This document shows, piece after piece, positions 1 through 5,893 of a stretch of DNA of 6,475 bases. This stretch comes from Candidatus Cloacimonadota bacterium (GTDB lineage: Bacteria; Cloacimonadota; Cloacimonadia; Cloacimonadales; TCS61), in assembly GCA_023133395.1 (NCBI GenBank), contig JAGLWO010000288.1, positions 1-6,475 of the forward strand. The letters run 5' to 3'. The translations under genes and the position numbers were made by a program. The notes under the pieces were generated by a model. It was not told the origin of the DNA. It saw only the letters and a list, made by a program, of their open reading frames with translations, and ran no database searches. Each line of letters opens with the position of its first letter. The first letter of the stretch is position 1.

Positions 1-295
1 TCTAACCTTAAAATCATACATAAATAGACTTTTTTTAAATTTCATTAAAATTTTTAATCCATAATTCCATAAATTTAATATTATTACAACATCATAATCC
101 TCAATGGTATAATATCACAATAATCTTACTGAAGTGAAAAAAAAACATCTGAATTTTTTTGGCAATAAAAATTTTCTAAGATTAGATTAATGTATAAATA
201 TTAATAATAAATACAAGAAAAGAAAACTTTATTTATTTCCGACAGAAAAGAGTTAGACTACAATGATTCGAGATTATCAAAATGCTCGATTCAAC
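1..295. other. AT-rich non-coding stretch
   Basis: No coding region can be supported on either strand. Bases 1-60 contain only 10 G or C by hand count, and stops are frequent in all frames. A leftward ATG at 21-19 opens to the window edge for seven codons only and has no Shine-Dalgarno sequence, so it is not called. The right end, past the stop of the leftward membrane protein gene, carries the weak hairpin listed separately. No convincing paired -35/-10 was found. Confidence 0.6.
265..292 (-). terminator. possible weak terminator hairpin
   Basis: GATTCGAG (265-272) pairs with CTCGATTC (285-292) apart from one T/T mismatch, leaving a 12-base loop. It lies just past the stop codon of the leftward membrane protein gene, where a terminator would be expected. 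On the leftward transcript it is not followed by a real U-run, so intrinsic termination is doubtful. Confidence 0.25.
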
Positions 296-994
296 TCAGG
301 CTTTATTGTCGAGATAAATTCCGGTAAGGCGTCGTTCCAAGTACAGTAATCTGGTTATAAAAATTGCCAGTAACAAGGCATAATGGCACATAATGGAAGG
401 TAATGCTCCTCTTGTATAAGGAACAGCGATCACCGTTATCAGAGAGGGTAGAATAAAAGCCAGTGAACCCATCAGCATCTGACCCAGGAGAAGTCGCTGC
501 TTATGATCTTTGCAGATTATCACACCATGTGCCGATAGAAATAACATCCCCAGCATTCCCAGATGATAAAATCCAGCATAAATAATATACTGTGGCATTG
601 GATTGGAATAACGGGCAAATATAACCGTACATACTGATTTCGTTACAAAACTTTTATCTATTAAAAGCCAGATACTAATTAATAAAGCAAGCGTGAACAC
701 TAAACCGGTAAACCAGTAAACTGCTTCTTTCTTTGTGGGAAAAAGCAGAACAATTAACAAAATACCTGCAGGAGGAAGCCAGGCTATTACTATAAATGTC
801 AGCCTGGAAAAGAGTACATTACTTTGTGGTGCGGTGCAGATCACCACTTCCAGTATCTGGTATGCTGCAAGCAGAAGAAGGATGACACTGCTTGTATACA
901 GAATATGCTTTCTACCCTGTCCTCTTAGAGCCCAAATAGCGGCAATGATCTCAAAGAGTGCGGTAATTATCGATAGTACCGGAGAATATCCCAC
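296..994 (-). CDS. seven-helix integral membrane protein, family not recognised
   Basis: The product is a 232-residue inner-membrane protein that I cannot assign to a named family. Seven hydrophobic segments are visible, at about residues 5-23, 31-52, 63-85, 91-112, 136-160, 168-191 and 198-218. The basic loops RGQGRKH (24-30), PTKKE (86-90), CKDHKQR (161-167) and the tail LERR (219-222) all fall on one side, so the positive-inside rule gives N-terminus out and C-terminus in. Polar residues E15, E49, H144, Q172 and H204 lie within helices. C53 and C122 fall on the outer side and could pair. There is no lysine in helix 7, which argues against a retinal protein, and no kinase or other soluble domain. 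The start is GTG at 994-992, behind AGGAGG with 5-base spacing. A TTG start at 1039 would add 15 residues but has no such site. Its GC content looks higher than that of its surroundings, so transfer is possible. Confidence 0.8.
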   Translation of the reverse strand: MGYSPVLSIITALFEIIAAIWALRGQGRKHILYTSSVILLLLAAYQILEVVICTAPQSNVLFSRLTFIVIAWLPPAGILLIVLLFPTKKEAVYWFTGLVFTLALLISIWLLIDKSFVTKSVCTVIFARYSNPMPQYIIYAGFYHLGMLGMLFLSAHGVIICKDHKQRLLLGQMLMGSLAFILPSLITVIAVPYTRGALPSIMCHYALLLAIFITRLLYLERRLTGIYLDNKA

Positions 995-999
995 ATCAA

Positions 1000-1005
1000 C
1001 CTCCT
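1000..1005 (-). promoter_or_regulatory. ribosome binding site fixing the GTG start
   Basis: The plus-strand CCTCCT at 1000-1005 reads AGGAGG leftward. It is 5 bases from the GTG at 994-992, which is ideal spacing. This perfect Shine-Dalgarno sequence is the reason for preferring GTG over the upstream in-frame TTG at 1039. Confidence 0.8.
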
Positions 1006-1116
1006 GGCTGTGAATAACTAAATATTTACACAAACTCAAAAATTGCTATTTTTTCTAAACGTGTCAAACTAAAAAAACAGACAATAAATTTAAATGGAAC
1101 TCTCTGCTTGATGCTT

Positions 1117-1284
1117 TCATTCCCATTTTTCCGTCAAAAAACCGGACAAGTCCAGTTGGGAATGTGCTAATATGCGTAGTGGCAGATCATCGATCTGCCT
1201 GTATTTCAAACTATGATGGTTCGGGTTAAAGACGTGATTCAACCTGGAAGGATGAACCAACAAATTATTACCAACCAATCGTCT
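1117..1284 (-). other. startless open frame, possible gene relic
   Basis: A leftward frame stays open for 55 codons after an in-frame TGA (1287-1285) and ends at a TGA (1119-1117). Its translation ends in a plausible-looking tail, SGFLTEKWE. It has no ATG and no Shine-Dalgarno sequence; TTG at 1278 is the first possible alternative start. The raised GC content agrees with decayed coding sequence, perhaps the C-terminal end of a lost gene or transposase, but chance is a fair alternative. No family was recognised. Confidence 0.2.
1181..1199. repeat. perfect 8-bp inverted repeat (hairpin)
   Basis: GGCAGATC (1181-1188) and GATCTGCC (1192-1199) are exact reverse complements around the 3-base loop ATC. 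Five of the eight pairs are G-C, so the hairpin should be stable in RNA of either strand. No T-run follows on either strand, so it is not a standard intrinsic terminator. It could be a protein-binding dyad, a transcript end or part of a decayed element. Confidence 0.7.
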
Positions 1285-1392
1285 TCAATCTATCTAGATG
1301 GATTTATAGGTATTTCTCTTTTGCTTCTTCGCACAAAAATGAAGAGTTTATTAGATTAACAATTTGTTCTTTTTGGGCTGGAAAATCAGAAA

Positions 1393-2412
1393 TTATTCTA
1401 AATCTGAAATTAGCGGTTTGATGATTTCTCTCGAATTGGATTCATTCTCTAGATCCACAAATTTAATCGAGATCAATATAACATATGTCTCTTCTGGATA
1501 TTCAAACCAAATTCTCAGATACTCTAGATTTTGTAGATCAGGATTAAAATTTGAATCCATCACAATTTCATAAATATCCACCGGAATACGGTAGGTTCGT
1601 AGTCCTTTGGTGTTGATTGTATGTAAATATTCATCACTATCTAAACCAAATGAATAATGGATATACGAATTATTCAAATCGAGCATTCCATTATAATTTA
1701 GATCTTCCGTATCCAAGCGGTTATTTCCTTCTGTCCCATTTATTTCTGGATATTCTTCAAATCCATTTACCATTATTTTATCGTTAGAATAATCATCATC
1801 AGGATCATCTCCTGGTTGACCATTTTCAATTCTGTCTAGTCCAACATCCTCTTCTCCGTCCAAAATACTGTCCTGGATTACAAGACCGTCTTCCATATCA
1901 GCATTAGTACTCTCTCCCGGCCTGTAAAAATCTTCATTGATACAACCGATATCAATATGCATTGTAACTGGAACATCAGGAAAAACATCTGCATTTTCCA
2001 GAATTTGACATTCGATGTAATCAACTTCGGATAGATTTATTGATTCATCCAGATATTGCATTAATCCCGACCAACTATTATTGATAAACCCCGGAATAGC
2101 TAATGGACTTGGAGATAACTTGCTTCTGAGTAATCCGACTTTATCGTTCTCTTCATTGGAAGCTAATAAGGAATCATCATATACATCAATTTTATTAAAA
2201 TCCTGAGACATAAAATAATTGATGTTACCTTTCGGTAGATCAATATTATAAGGTTTGCTGGCAAAGTTCCAATTTAAACGATTTGTATATGGATCTGTTT
2301 CGAAAATATGTGAAGTAATTTTTTCATGATCGCAAGAAACGCATATTAGTACAATTCCAATTATTAATAAAATTTTTTCTGCAATACTGGTTTTTAATAC
2401 TTGATTTTGCAT
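1393..2412 (-). CDS. predicted lipoprotein with a SprA N-terminal-type module
   Basis: The product has 339 residues. Lysines at 7 and 13, a hydrophobic core (14-25) and Cys27 in ICVSC form a type II signal peptide, so a lipid-anchored envelope protein is expected; the -3 Cys and +2 Asp are unusual. The rest follows the pattern of the N-terminal repeats of SprA, the giant outer-membrane translocon of type IX secretion and gliding: WSGLMQYL (114-121), VDYIECQI (130-137), DIGCINEDF (154-162), EDVGLD (188-193), DTEDLNYNGMLD (234-245) and YRIPVDI (274-280), then an LRIWFE strand (299-304). SprA itself exceeds 2,000 residues, so this is a single detached module with no barrel. D237, N239, N241, G242 and D245 look like a calcium-binding loop. 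The leftward ATG has GGGAG 6 bases upstream. The SprA relation is read from motif order only; its role is unknown. Confidence 0.75.
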   Translation of the reverse strand: MQNQVLKTSIAEKILLIIGIVLICVSCDHEKITSHIFETDPYTNRLNWNFASKPYNIDLPKGNINYFMSQDFNKIDVYDDSLLASNEENDKVGLLRSKLSPSPLAIPGFINNSWSGLMQYLDESINLSEVDYIECQILENADVFPDVPVTMHIDIGCINEDFYRPGESTNADMEDGLVIQDSILDGEEDVGLDRIENGQPGDDPDDDYSNDKIMVNGFEEYPEINGTEGNNRLDTEDLNYNGMLDLNNSYIHYSFGLDSDEYLHTINTKGLRTYRIPVDIYEIVMDSNFNPDLQNLEYLRIWFEYPEETYVILISIKFVDLENESNSREIIKPLISDLE

Positions 2413-2625
2413 TTTACTCTCCCTACTTCTTTTTTAGTAAATATGAAAATCCAATAATTTAATAGTCTTTAAAGACTTCAAGTATTAAAATACAAGTCCA
2501 AAATGAGGAGGTTTTCAAATTCTGTCAAATAAAATAATAATATCGCATAACAACATGTTTTTTTATAAAAAATTTCATAGACATTTTTTTGCTAAACCTT
2601 AAAAAAGAAATCGGGAGATATTTAT
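2413..2625. promoter_or_regulatory. divergent intergenic region between the lipoprotein gene and polA
   Basis: These 213 AT-rich bases must hold the promoters for both the leftward lipoprotein gene and rightward polA. Two compact dyads (2464-2493) sit on the lipoprotein side. An A/T palindrome, TTTTTTATAAAAAA, lies at about 2559-2572 on the polA side and could bend DNA. No -35/-10 pair good enough to place was found for either gene. polA has GGGAGA (2613-2618) about 8 bases from its ATG. Confidence 0.5.
2464..2493. repeat. two adjacent small dyads, operator-like
   Basis: AGTCTTTAAAGACT (2464-2477) is a perfect 14-base palindrome. Four bases later GTATTAAAATAC (2482-2493) has perfect 5-base arms around AA. 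They sit 52-81 bases upstream of the lipoprotein start codon, a usual place for regulator binding. Regulation is inferred from position and symmetry only. Confidence 0.4.
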
Positions 2626-5346
2626 ATGAAAGACAAACTCTTTCTCATCGATGGTACGGCACTAGTCTACCGTTCGTTCTTTGCCTTTATCCGTAATCCA
2701 TTATATAATAGCAAAGGTTTCAACACCAGCGCTATCTACGGCACCATCAATGCTTTCCTGAGAATGGTGGAGCGCTACAACCTGCAGCACGTTGCTATCT
2801 CGTTCGACCGTCGGGAGAAAACCTTTCGGCACGAAATAACCGATACTTACAAAGCGAACCGTCCACCTGCTCCCGATGAACTGCACGCCCAGGTGGAACC
2901 TATAAAAGAATTCTTTGAACTGATTGGTATCCCGGAAATATCAAAAGCCGGATATGAAGCCGATGATGTATTGGCAACCCTGGCAGAGAACTATAAAAAA
3001 GATTATGACGTGATCATTGTTACCGGTGATAAGGATTTTGCCCAGATCGTGGATGAACAGGTTACGCTTTACGATCCATCCAAAGAAAAAGTTACCGATT
3101 TTGATGGTGTAATCGAAAAATATGGACTCAAGCCGGAGCAATTCGTAGATTACCTGGCTATCTGTGGAGATAGTGCAGATAACATTACCGGTGTTCGTGG
3201 CATCGGACCCAAAGGTGCAGCCAAACTTCTGCAGGAATTCGGTACGTTGGAGAATATTTACGAAAACCTGGATAGTATCTCTGCAAAAGGAATACATGAT
3301 AAATTAGTTGAATCTAAAGAGAATGCTTTTCTTTCCAAAAAGCTGGCTGCTATTGTGCGGGATATACCGCTGGATATTGCAGATGACAGAACATTCCTGT
3401 TCGATAAAAGCAAACTGAAAAATGCCGTAAATTTTCTGAAAGAATATGAACTGAACTCGATAGTTAAGAAGGTATTATTGAATGAAAAACCGGCTGTTAA
3501 AAAGGAATTCAAAACAGAGTTCTATTTTGCGGAAGAATCAAGATTTCTACAATTCGAAACAGTTCTTATCGATAACGAAGATGATTTCCAAAAAATGCTG
3601 CAGGAGCTGAAAAGCAAAGATGTAGTTGCCATCGATACCGAAACCACTTCCACCAACCCTTTGCTGGCAGAACTTGTGGGGATTTCGCTCTGCGGAGATA
3701 ACGATAAAGCTTTTTACATTTCCATTGCTCATCAGATGGCGGAAAATGTGACTAAAGAAATTGTGCTTGAAGGTTTAAAAACTGCTTTGAAAAACAAGCT
3801 GCTGATAGCACATAACATCAAATATGATTTTATGGTATTGCAGAATGCAGGCTGGGAAATAGCCAATGAAGTATTCGATACAATGATAGCAGATTACCTG
3901 CTCAATCCCACTTCGCGGCATTCGCTGAGTGCCTGTAGCAAGCGCGAACTGCACCACGAAATGACCCCGCTTTCCGATCTTATCGGTAAAGGAAAGAAGC
4001 AGATAACGTTCGATATGGTTCCTGCATGCCAAGCTGCTGAATACTCGGCAGAAGATGCCAATGTTACATTTCGCCTGCACAAGATATTCGAAAGTAAATT
4101 AATTCAAGCCGACCTGTTCAATCTTTTTGAAGAAATAGAAATGCCGCTCTTTCGCGCACTGGCAAAAATGGAATTAAACGGAGTAAAGATCGATACGAAA
4201 ATATTAGCGAAGATTTCTAAACGTAACCAGAAAAGGATTGGTGAACTTACACAGAAAATTTATGAATTAGCCGGGTCTCAGTTCAATTTGAATTCCACTC
4301 AACAACTTGGAAAGGTATTGTTTGAAGATTTGGGGATTCCACCTGTCAAGAAAACTAAAACAGGTTATTCAACAGATGTTTCAGTTCTGGAAATATTAGC
4401 GACGAAATATGAAATTGCTAGGTTTTTGATGGAATATCGTCAATTAACTAAACTGGAATCGACTTATGTAACTGCTTTACCGTATTTGATAAATCCAAAA
4501 ACAGGCAGAATTCATTCTTCATTCAATCAAACTGTGGCGTCAACAGGAAGATTATCGAGTTCCAATCCAAATATGCAGAACATTCCTATTCGAACCGAGC
4601 TGGGCAAAGAAATTCGGAACGCGTTTGTTACAGAGAGCAAAGATAAAGTTATTCTCGCTGCAGACTATTCACAGATTGAACTGAGGATACTGGCAATACT
4701 TTCCAGAGATAAAAAGATGATAAATGCATTTAAAAGTCACCAGGACATTCACCGCGAAACAGCCAGCATAATTTACGATATTCCCAAGCAGGAAATTACT
4801 CCTGATCAGCGCCGTTATGCCAAGATCATTAACTTTGGTCTTATGTATGGAATGGGAGCGTTCCGAGTTTCCAATGAACTGGGAATTTCCCGAAAAGAAG
4901 CTTCCGAATTCATAGATAATTATTTCAGCAAATTCCCCACCATAAAAAATTATATAGATTCCGGGATAGAAAAGGCGAAAAAGGACGAATTTGTTTCCAC
5001 CATTTTTGGAAGGAAGCTTTATCTCTCGGAACTAAATAGCTCCAATAAAATGCGGATGCGTGAAGCAGAACGCGTAGCTACCAACATGCCTATACAGGGC
5101 AGTGCTGCTGATATTATCAAAATAGCGATGATAAATTTAAATGAGAAAATTAAAGATAATCCCGATATTAAAATGATTATCCAGGTTCATGATGAACTGG
5201 TCTTTGAAGTGAAAAAAGACAAACTCGATTTTGCTAAAGAATTGATCATTACAGAAATGGAGAATGCCCTGCCAAAAGAATATTCCGATATTGTTCCTTT
5301 GGTGGTTGATGTTGGTGTTGGCAACAATTGGTTTGAAGCGCATTGA
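2626..5346 (+). CDS. polA: DNA polymerase I
   Basis: This 906-residue enzyme fills gaps and removes RNA primers in replication and excision repair. It has three domains. The 5'-3' flap nuclease (about 1-285) has D9, YEADD (110-114), TGDKDF (133-138), GDSADN (181-186) and the helix-hairpin-helix VRGIGPKGAAKL (190-201). The proofreading 3'-5' exonuclease (about 315-490) keeps D337 and E339 in DTE, N397 and D401 in HNIKYD, and Y473 and D477 in YSAED, so it should be active, unlike in Thermus polymerases. The polymerase domain has TGRLSSSNPNMQNIP (640-654), motif A DYSQIELR (680-687), motif B from R729 through K733 and F737 to Y741, and motif C VHDE (854-857). F737 at the sugar-discriminating position is the E. 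coli state. The length is close to the 928 residues of E. coli PolA. GGGAG precedes the ATG at good spacing. No truncation or frameshift was seen. Confidence 0.98.
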   Translation: MKDKLFLIDGTALVYRSFFAFIRNPLYNSKGFNTSAIYGTINAFLRMVERYNLQHVAISFDRREKTFRHEITDTYKANRPPAPDELHAQVEPIKEFFELIGIPEISKAGYEADDVLATLAENYKKDYDVIIVTGDKDFAQIVDEQVTLYDPSKEKVTDFDGVIEKYGLKPEQFVDYLAICGDSADNITGVRGIGPKGAAKLLQEFGTLENIYENLDSISAKGIHDKLVESKENAFLSKKLAAIVRDIPLDIADDRTFLFDKSKLKNAVNFLKEYELNSIVKKVLLNEKPAVKKEFKTEFYFAEESRFLQFETVLIDNEDDFQKMLQELKSKDVVAIDTETTSTNPLLAELVGISLCGDNDKAFYISIAHQMAENVTKEIVLEGLKTALKNKLLIAHNIKYDFMVLQNAGWEIANEVFDTMIADYLLNPTSRHSLSACSKRELHHEMTPLSDLIGKGKKQITFDMVPACQAAEYSAEDANVTFRLHKIFESKLIQADLFNLFEEIEMPLFRALAKMELNGVKIDTKILAKISKRNQKRIGELTQKIYELAGSQFNLNSTQQLGKVLFEDLGIPPVKKTKTGYSTDVSVLEILATKYEIARFLMEYRQLTKLESTYVTALPYLINPKTGRIHSSFNQTVASTGRLSSSNPNMQNIPIRTELGKEIRNAFVTESKDKVILAADYSQIELRILAILSRDKKMINAFKSHQDIHRETASIIYDIPKQEITPDQRRYAKIINFGLMYGMGAFRVSNELGISRKEASEFIDNYFSKFPTIKNYIDSGIEKAKKDEFVSTIFGRKLYLSELNSSNKMRMREAERVATNMPIQGSAADIIKIAMINLNEKIKDNPDIKMIIQVHDELVFEVKKDKLDFAKELIITEMENALPKEYSDIVPLVVDVGVGNNWFEAH

Positions 5347-5359
5347 GACAAGCTCACCA

Positions 5360-5379
5360 GTCTTCGTTAAAACTACGAC
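5360..5379. repeat. imperfect inverted repeat after polA
   Basis: GTCTTCGT (5360-5367) and ACTACGAC (5372-5379) pair at 6 of 8 positions around TAAA. It begins 13 bases past the polA stop. It could be a weak transcript-end hairpin or a degenerate copy of a dispersed palindromic repeat; the downstream sequence has no U-run. Confidence 0.35.
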
Positions 5380-5460
5380 GCGGCAAGCGGATTTTCACAG
5401 ATTATAACAGATAGGATTCCATAAAATACAAATTCTATTGAAAAACAATCCAAACCTGTC

Positions 5461-5475
5461 CCCCTTCATAAGGGG
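5461..5475. repeat. short perfect hairpin CCCCTT/AAGGGG
   Basis: CCCCTT (5461-5466) and AAGGGG (5470-5475) are exact reverse complements around CAT. The four G-C pairs make it stable for its size. It is followed by AAACTAAATG rather than a T-run. It may be part of a repeat family or a transcript-stabilising hairpin. Confidence 0.5.
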
Positions 5476-5495
5476 AAACTAAATGAAGAGAGTAC

Positions 5496-5528
5496 AAACT
5501 TCCGAAGTTTTGAAAACTTCGGAAGTTT
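5496..5528. repeat. 33-base perfect palindrome
   Basis: AAACTTCCGAAGTTTT (5496-5511) and AAAACTTCGGAAGTTT (5513-5528) are exact reverse complements around a single G. Each arm is itself nearly palindromic: AAACTTC and GAAGTTT flank one C in the left arm and one G in the right. The DNA can therefore form one long stem or two short ones. It lies between polA and the sdpR promoter. It may be a bidirectional transcription end, a binding site, or a member of a dispersed repeat family. The symmetry is seen directly; the role is inferred. Confidence 0.85.
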
Positions 5529-5540
5529 CAATACAATTCC

Positions 5541-5580
5541 AAAAAAAACAATTGACATCAATCCCCTATTTAGATATTTA
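5541..5580 (+). promoter_or_regulatory. candidate sdpRI promoter
   Basis: A perfect TTGACA (-35, 5552-5557) is followed after 17 bases by TATTTA (5575-5580) as a moderate -10. An A-tract (5541-5548) just upstream resembles an UP element. Transcription would begin near 5587, giving a leader of about 34 bases before the sdpR ATG. The -10 is the weak part of the call; GATATT at 15-base spacing is an alternative. Confidence 0.55.
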
Positions 5581-5596
5581 GGTAATTGACTAAATA
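5567..5596. promoter_or_regulatory. candidate SdpR operator
   Basis: TATTTAG occurs twice in tandem (5567-5573 and 5575-5581), and its exact reverse complement CTAAATA follows at 5590-5596. The second copy and the inverted copy form a dyad with 8-base spacing that covers the proposed -10 and start site. ArsR-type repressors bind such dyads as dimers, and SdpR is known to repress its own operon, so this is the natural autoregulatory site. Binding is inferred. Confidence 0.45.
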
Positions 5597-5620
5597 ATTA
5601 GAAGATTTAATGGGAATATA

Positions 5621-5890
5621 ATGTTAAGCGATAAAGTTTTCAAAGCACTTGCGGATGCAAACAGGCGGAGAATAATAAGCCTTCTAAGAAAGAAGGATAT
5701 GACAGCTGGTGAGATCGCAGAGAAATTCGATATTTCCAAACCTTCTATAAGCGAGCACCTGAAGATCCTAAAAAATGCAGAATTGATAAGTTCAGAGAAA
5801 AACGGGCAGTTCATAACTTACTTTCTTAATTCATCGATCTTGGAAGATATAATAACATATTTTATGGAAATAATAAAAACAAAGGAGTAA
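5621..5890 (+). CDS. sdpR: ArsR-family winged-helix repressor, SdpR type
   Basis: This 89-residue protein is a compact ArsR-type winged helix. It has an N-terminal helix KVFKALADANRRRIISLL (5-22), a helix-turn-helix TAGEIAEKFDISKPSISEHL (28-47) whose recognition helix runs from about 39 to 50, and a wing around ISSEKNGQFITYFL (56-69). A C-terminal dimerisation helix follows. The metal-binding ELCVCD-type motif of ArsR/SmtB is absent, so it is probably not a metal sensor. The next gene is an SdpI homologue 3 bases downstream. That pairing, the short length and the NRRRII...SISEHL pattern point to SdpR, which in Bacillus subtilis represses the sdpRI operon and is held at the membrane by SdpI when toxin is bound. 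The ATG has only a weak GGGA (5612-5615) upstream, so translation may be modest. The ArsR family is firm; the SdpR role rests largely on context. Confidence 0.85.
   Translation: MLSDKVFKALADANRRRIISLLRKKDMTAGEIAEKFDISKPSISEHLKILKNAELISSEKNGQFITYFLNSSILEDIITYFMEIIKTKE
5884..5887 (+). promoter_or_regulatory. sdpI ribosome binding site within the end of sdpR
   Basis: GGAG at 5884-5887 abuts the sdpR stop TAA (5888-5890) and is 6 bases from the sdpI ATG. This arrangement suggests translational coupling and fixes the sdpI start. It is a stronger site than the one in front of sdpR, which would favour more membrane protein than repressor. Confidence 0.7.
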
Positions 5891-5893
5891 AAA

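Larger units (their letters stand above)
995..1392. other. non-coding region with locally raised GC content
   Basis: This 398-base gap lies between two leftward genes. Bases 1141-1200 have 30 of 60 G or C by hand count, against 10 of 60 at 1-60, which is unusual for intergenic DNA in an AT-rich genome. It contains the hairpin at 1181-1199 and a startless leftward open frame at 1284-1117, both listed separately. A leftward TTGACA (1067-1062) could be a -35 element for the membrane protein gene, but no good -10 lies at the right distance. No RNA gene was recognised. Confidence 0.5.
5347..5551. other. hairpin-rich spacer after polA
   Basis: This stretch holds no gene but three inverted repeats in a row: an imperfect one directly after polA, a short C/G-armed one and a 33-base perfect palindrome, each listed separately. 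Between the first two lies TTCACAGATTATAACAGAT (5394-5412), with a repeated ACAGATTA/ACAGATA word. Such stacking suggests an accumulation of dispersed intergenic repeats. None has a clear U-tract, so where polA transcription ends is uncertain. Confidence 0.5.

Noticed and set aside
967..996. Leftward ATG (996-994) overlapping the GTG start of the membrane protein gene
   Set aside because: It is in another frame and stops after nine codons, and only 3 bases separate it from the AGGAGG; it supports the GTG choice instead.
735..1013. 92-codon rightward frame opposite the membrane protein gene
   Set aside because: It is antisense to the seven-helix gene, has no ribosome site of note, and its composition looks like the shadow of a hydrophobic coding strand.
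1062..1067. Leftward TTGACA as a -35 element for the membrane protein gene
   Set aside because: The sequence 16-18 bases further on (around AATTTT) is a poor -10, so no promoter is called.
1364..1573. Rightward frame of 69 codons opposite the end of the lipoprotein gene
   Set aside because: It overlaps the lipoprotein coding sequence on the other strand and shows no recognisable protein features.
2503..2532. AGGAGG (2506-2511) and a nine-codon ATG frame upstream of polA
   Set aside because: The AGGAGG lies inside the tiny frame instead of ahead of a start codon, and no ATG, GTG or TTG follows at the right distance. It is probably chance.
2555..2602. Fifteen-codon ATG frame just before polA
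   Set aside because: It has no Shine-Dalgarno sequence and is made almost wholly of A/T-rich codons, as expected from an AT-rich leader.
2701..4082. Several frames of 60-120 codons antisense to polA
   Set aside because: All lie opposite an intact, motif-complete polymerase gene and have no features of their own.
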